Source of the DNA: Thermoflexibacter sp.
GTDB taxonomy: Bacteria > Bacteroidota > Bacteroidia > Cytophagales > Thermoflexibacteraceae
Length of the DNA: 8,492 nt
Assembly (NCBI GenBank): GCA_025455345.1
Contig: JALOMS010000169.1
Span: 1 to 8,492 of the forward strand
Reading direction: 5' to 3'
Shown here: in pieces, positions 6,943 to 8,492 of the stretch
Numbering within the stretch: the first letter of the stretch is position 1
Layout of the letters: each line of letters opens with the position of its first letter
Position numbers and translations under genes: made by a program
The notes under the pieces: model-generated
Seen by the model: only the letters and a program-made list of their open reading frames with translations
Told to the model about the DNA's origin: nothing
Database searches by the model: none

Positions 6943-8492
6943 ATGCTTTCCCACAACCCTATTTTTTCACAAAAGTTTTTTGAGGAAGAAAAACCTAAAA
7001 TGGAGTTTTTCTTGAACCAAATCAAGGACTTAGCTACTAGAATCAGCACCCTCGAAGATTGGTATGCCCAAATTAAGAGTGGGAAAGTAGGTTTAAGAAA
7101 CGAAAAACAACAACAAAGTGAATTTTTAGATACCGTTTTTGGGCAAGTGCTGGATTATGCCAAAAACCCCGACAATTGGAAATTAGAGAAAGAACTTACG
7201 CTTGCCGATGGCTCTATTCCTGACGGTTTGCTTGGCTTTTTTGACACCAACCAAAGAAAAGATATTAGGGCAATCATTGAACTGAAAGGGCTAAGGGTGC
7301 ATTTGGACAAGCCTCAAATGCAAAGAAAAGATAATTTTACGCCTGTGCAACAAGGGTTTTCTTACTTGCCACCCATCGGCGAAAAATGTCAGTGGGTTAT
7401 CATTTCTAATTTTGATGAAATTCGCCTCTACCACCGTTCAGATAGCAATAGGTACGAAAGTTTTTTGTTTAGTGAATTGCTTGTCAAAAATCCACAAGAA
7501 AAAGCAATCGCCAAGCAATACCCCAACTTGCCTAAGTTTTTTTATTTGCTGTACTTTGGGCAACTTTTCAATGCCTTAGAGCAGAATACAGAAGCGGCAA
7601 TTCCGCTTACAGAAAAACTTTACAAAGGCAGAATCAAGCGATTGGAAGAAATTACCAATCAGTTTTACCAATCCTATCGTAAGCTGAAAGAAAAGTTGCA
7701 AACGCATATTCAAACCCAAAATAAAACCTTAAAACTCTCGTCTTACCAAAGTTTTCAATTGGCGCACCAAGTTTTTAACAAGCTCATTTTCATCAGGTTT
7801 GCCGAAGAAATAGAATTGGCAAATAAAAAGTCTATTTACGATTTTTGGACTTTTTTGAAGGTAGCACCCACACGCGAGCCGTTGGTTTGGTATGCCTTGC
7901 GAAGTATTTTCACCTCTTTTGATGAGGGTTACAACAGCCAAATTCCACCTTTCAATGGCGAACTCTTCAAACCTGTGCCTTTGCTTGCCAAAATCACCAT
8001 AGAAAATGAGATTTTAAGGGAAATTTTAAACTTTCTGTTGAGTTACGACTTCAAAAACGAACTGAAAGTAGATATTTTGGGGCATATTTTCGAGCAGTCC
8101 ATCAACGACATTGCCGCCGCCAAAGCAAGCGAAACAGAGGAAAATTTTACCCTTGCCCGCAAGAAAGATGGCGTTTTCTATACGCCTGAGTACGTTACGG
8201 ATTACATGATTCGTGAAACGGTAATTACTTATTTGAATGAACAAAAACAATTGATTTTCAAAAAGTTAAACATAGATTTTATTAGTGAATTTGAGATAGA
8301 TTTTCATAGGTGGCAAGCACAAAACCCTGACCTTACTCGCAAGCAAGCTAATGAAATTTATGCTACCTTTTTCGCTGATTATCAGCAAGTTTTGGAAAAT
8401 ATCAAAATCTTAGACCCTGCCTGTGGGTCGGGGGCGTTCCTCACCCGCACGTATGACATCTTGCTCAAAGAGTGGGAAATTGTCTATGACGA
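6943..8492 (+). CDS. Type IIG (Eco57I-like) restriction-modification enzyme, 5' part, cut by the window edge
   Basis: This is the N-terminal 516 residues of a large protein whose frame stays open to the last base. Such enzymes join a DNA-cleaving domain, an N6-adenine methyltransferase and a target-recognition domain in one chain, protecting the host while cutting foreign DNA. The nuclease region shows Glu60, the pair Pro93-Asp94 (IPDG) and Glu113-Leu-Lys115 (IIELKG), a PD-X18-ExK signature, followed by FTPVQQGFSYL (132-142), like the TPxxQAxxYA motif of these nucleases. A helical connector follows, including FNKLIFIRFAEE (278-289). The methyltransferase begins with GVFYTPEYV (410-418) and motif I LDPACGSGAFL (490-500), the AdoMet-binding loop. 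Motif IV (NPPY/F) and the recognition domain should lie beyond the window. A TAA ends the frame just before ATG 6943, so this is the earliest ATG. ATG 7000 (residue 20), after a purine-rich stretch, is a credible alternative. HsdM lacks this nuclease domain and PglX normally does too, so Type IIG is preferred. Confidence 0.9.
   Translation, partial: MLSHNPIFSQKFFEEEKPKMEFFLNQIKDLATRISTLEDWYAQIKSGKVGLRNEKQQQSEFLDTVFGQVLDYAKNPDNWKLEKELTLADGSIPDGLLGFFDTNQRKDIRAIIELKGLRVHLDKPQMQRKDNFTPVQQGFSYLPPIGEKCQWVIISNFDEIRLYHRSDSNRYESFLFSELLVKNPQEKAIAKQYPNLPKFFYLLYFGQLFNALEQNTEAAIPLTEKLYKGRIKRLEEITNQFYQSYRKLKEKLQTHIQTQNKTLKLSSYQSFQLAHQVFNKLIFIRFAEEIELANKKSIYDFWTFLKVAPTREPLVWYALRSIFTSFDEGYNSQIPPFNGELFKPVPLLAKITIENEILREILNFLLSYDFKNELKVDILGHIFEQSINDIAAAKASETEENFTLARKKDGVFYTPEYVTDYMIRETVITYLNEQKQLIFKKLNIDFISEFEIDFHRWQAQNPDLTRKQANEIYATFFADYQQVLENIKILDPACGSGAFLTRTYDILLKEWEIVYD

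Noticed and set aside
6828..8250. Minus-strand open frames at 6828-7049, 7729-7941 and 8026-8250.
   Set aside because: They lie mostly or wholly opposite the restriction-modification gene, whose plus-strand frame is open for 516 codons with ordered motifs. The antisense products have no recognisable features.
6943..8492. Reading the right-hand gene as HsdM of a Type I system or PglX of BREX.
   Set aside because: The N-terminal PD-X18-ExK residues and the TPxxQ-like motif ahead of the YTP and AdoMet motifs fit a fused Type IIG enzyme. No hsdS, hsdR, brx or pgl partner is visible, though the right flank is unseen.
1..8492. CRISPR array, tRNA/rRNA genes, insertion sequence or attachment-site repeats.
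   Set aside because: I saw no regularly spaced repeats, cloverleaf-like genes, transposase frames or flanking direct repeats. Nearly all of the window is explained by four coding regions.

Overview
The window looks like chromosomal DNA from a gliding-type member of the Bacteroidota, most likely a Cytophagales/Flexibacter-like or Flavobacteria-like organism. The main evidence is a full-length gliding-motility gene, gldG. Three further points agree: AT-leaning coding sequence, A-rich leaders without Shine-Dalgarno sites, and TAnnTTTG-type promoter elements, which are the Bacteroidota -7 consensus. I cannot assign a genus from the sequence alone.

Layout from left to right. (1) Positions 19-3519, + strand: a complete inner-membrane RND-family exporter of 1166 aa. 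It starts almost at the window edge, so its usual periplasmic adaptor and TolC-type partners, if linked, would lie upstream outside the window. (2) A strong hairpin followed by a T-run (3544-3600) separates it from the next, convergent gene. (3) Positions 3616-4938, - strand: a secreted GH29 alpha-L-fucosidase with an N-terminal signal peptide. (4) A 204-bp divergent intergenic region (4939-5142) carries two tandem TAnnTTTG motifs pointing toward gldG. (5) Positions 5143-6819, + strand: gldG, the membrane-anchored auxiliary subunit of the Gld ABC transporter, here without gldF beside it. (6) A 123-bp spacer follows. (7) From 6943 to the right edge, + strand: the 5' part of a large gene for a single-chain Type IIG (Eco57I-like) restriction-modification enzyme, with a PD-(D/E)XK nuclease at the N-terminus and the beginning of an N6-adenine methyltransferase. 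The reading frame is open to the last base, so the gene is cut by the window.

The genes do not form one pathway. The region is a patchwork: an envelope efflux pump, a secreted sugar hydrolase, a gliding/ABC-transport component and a restriction-modification gene that may mark the edge of a defence or accessory segment. I see no rRNA, tRNA, CRISPR array, insertion sequence or riboswitch. I did not find a demonstrably new system; the points most worth checking are the restriction-modification gene running off the right edge, the isolated gldG, and the extra hydrophobic segments in the RND pump.
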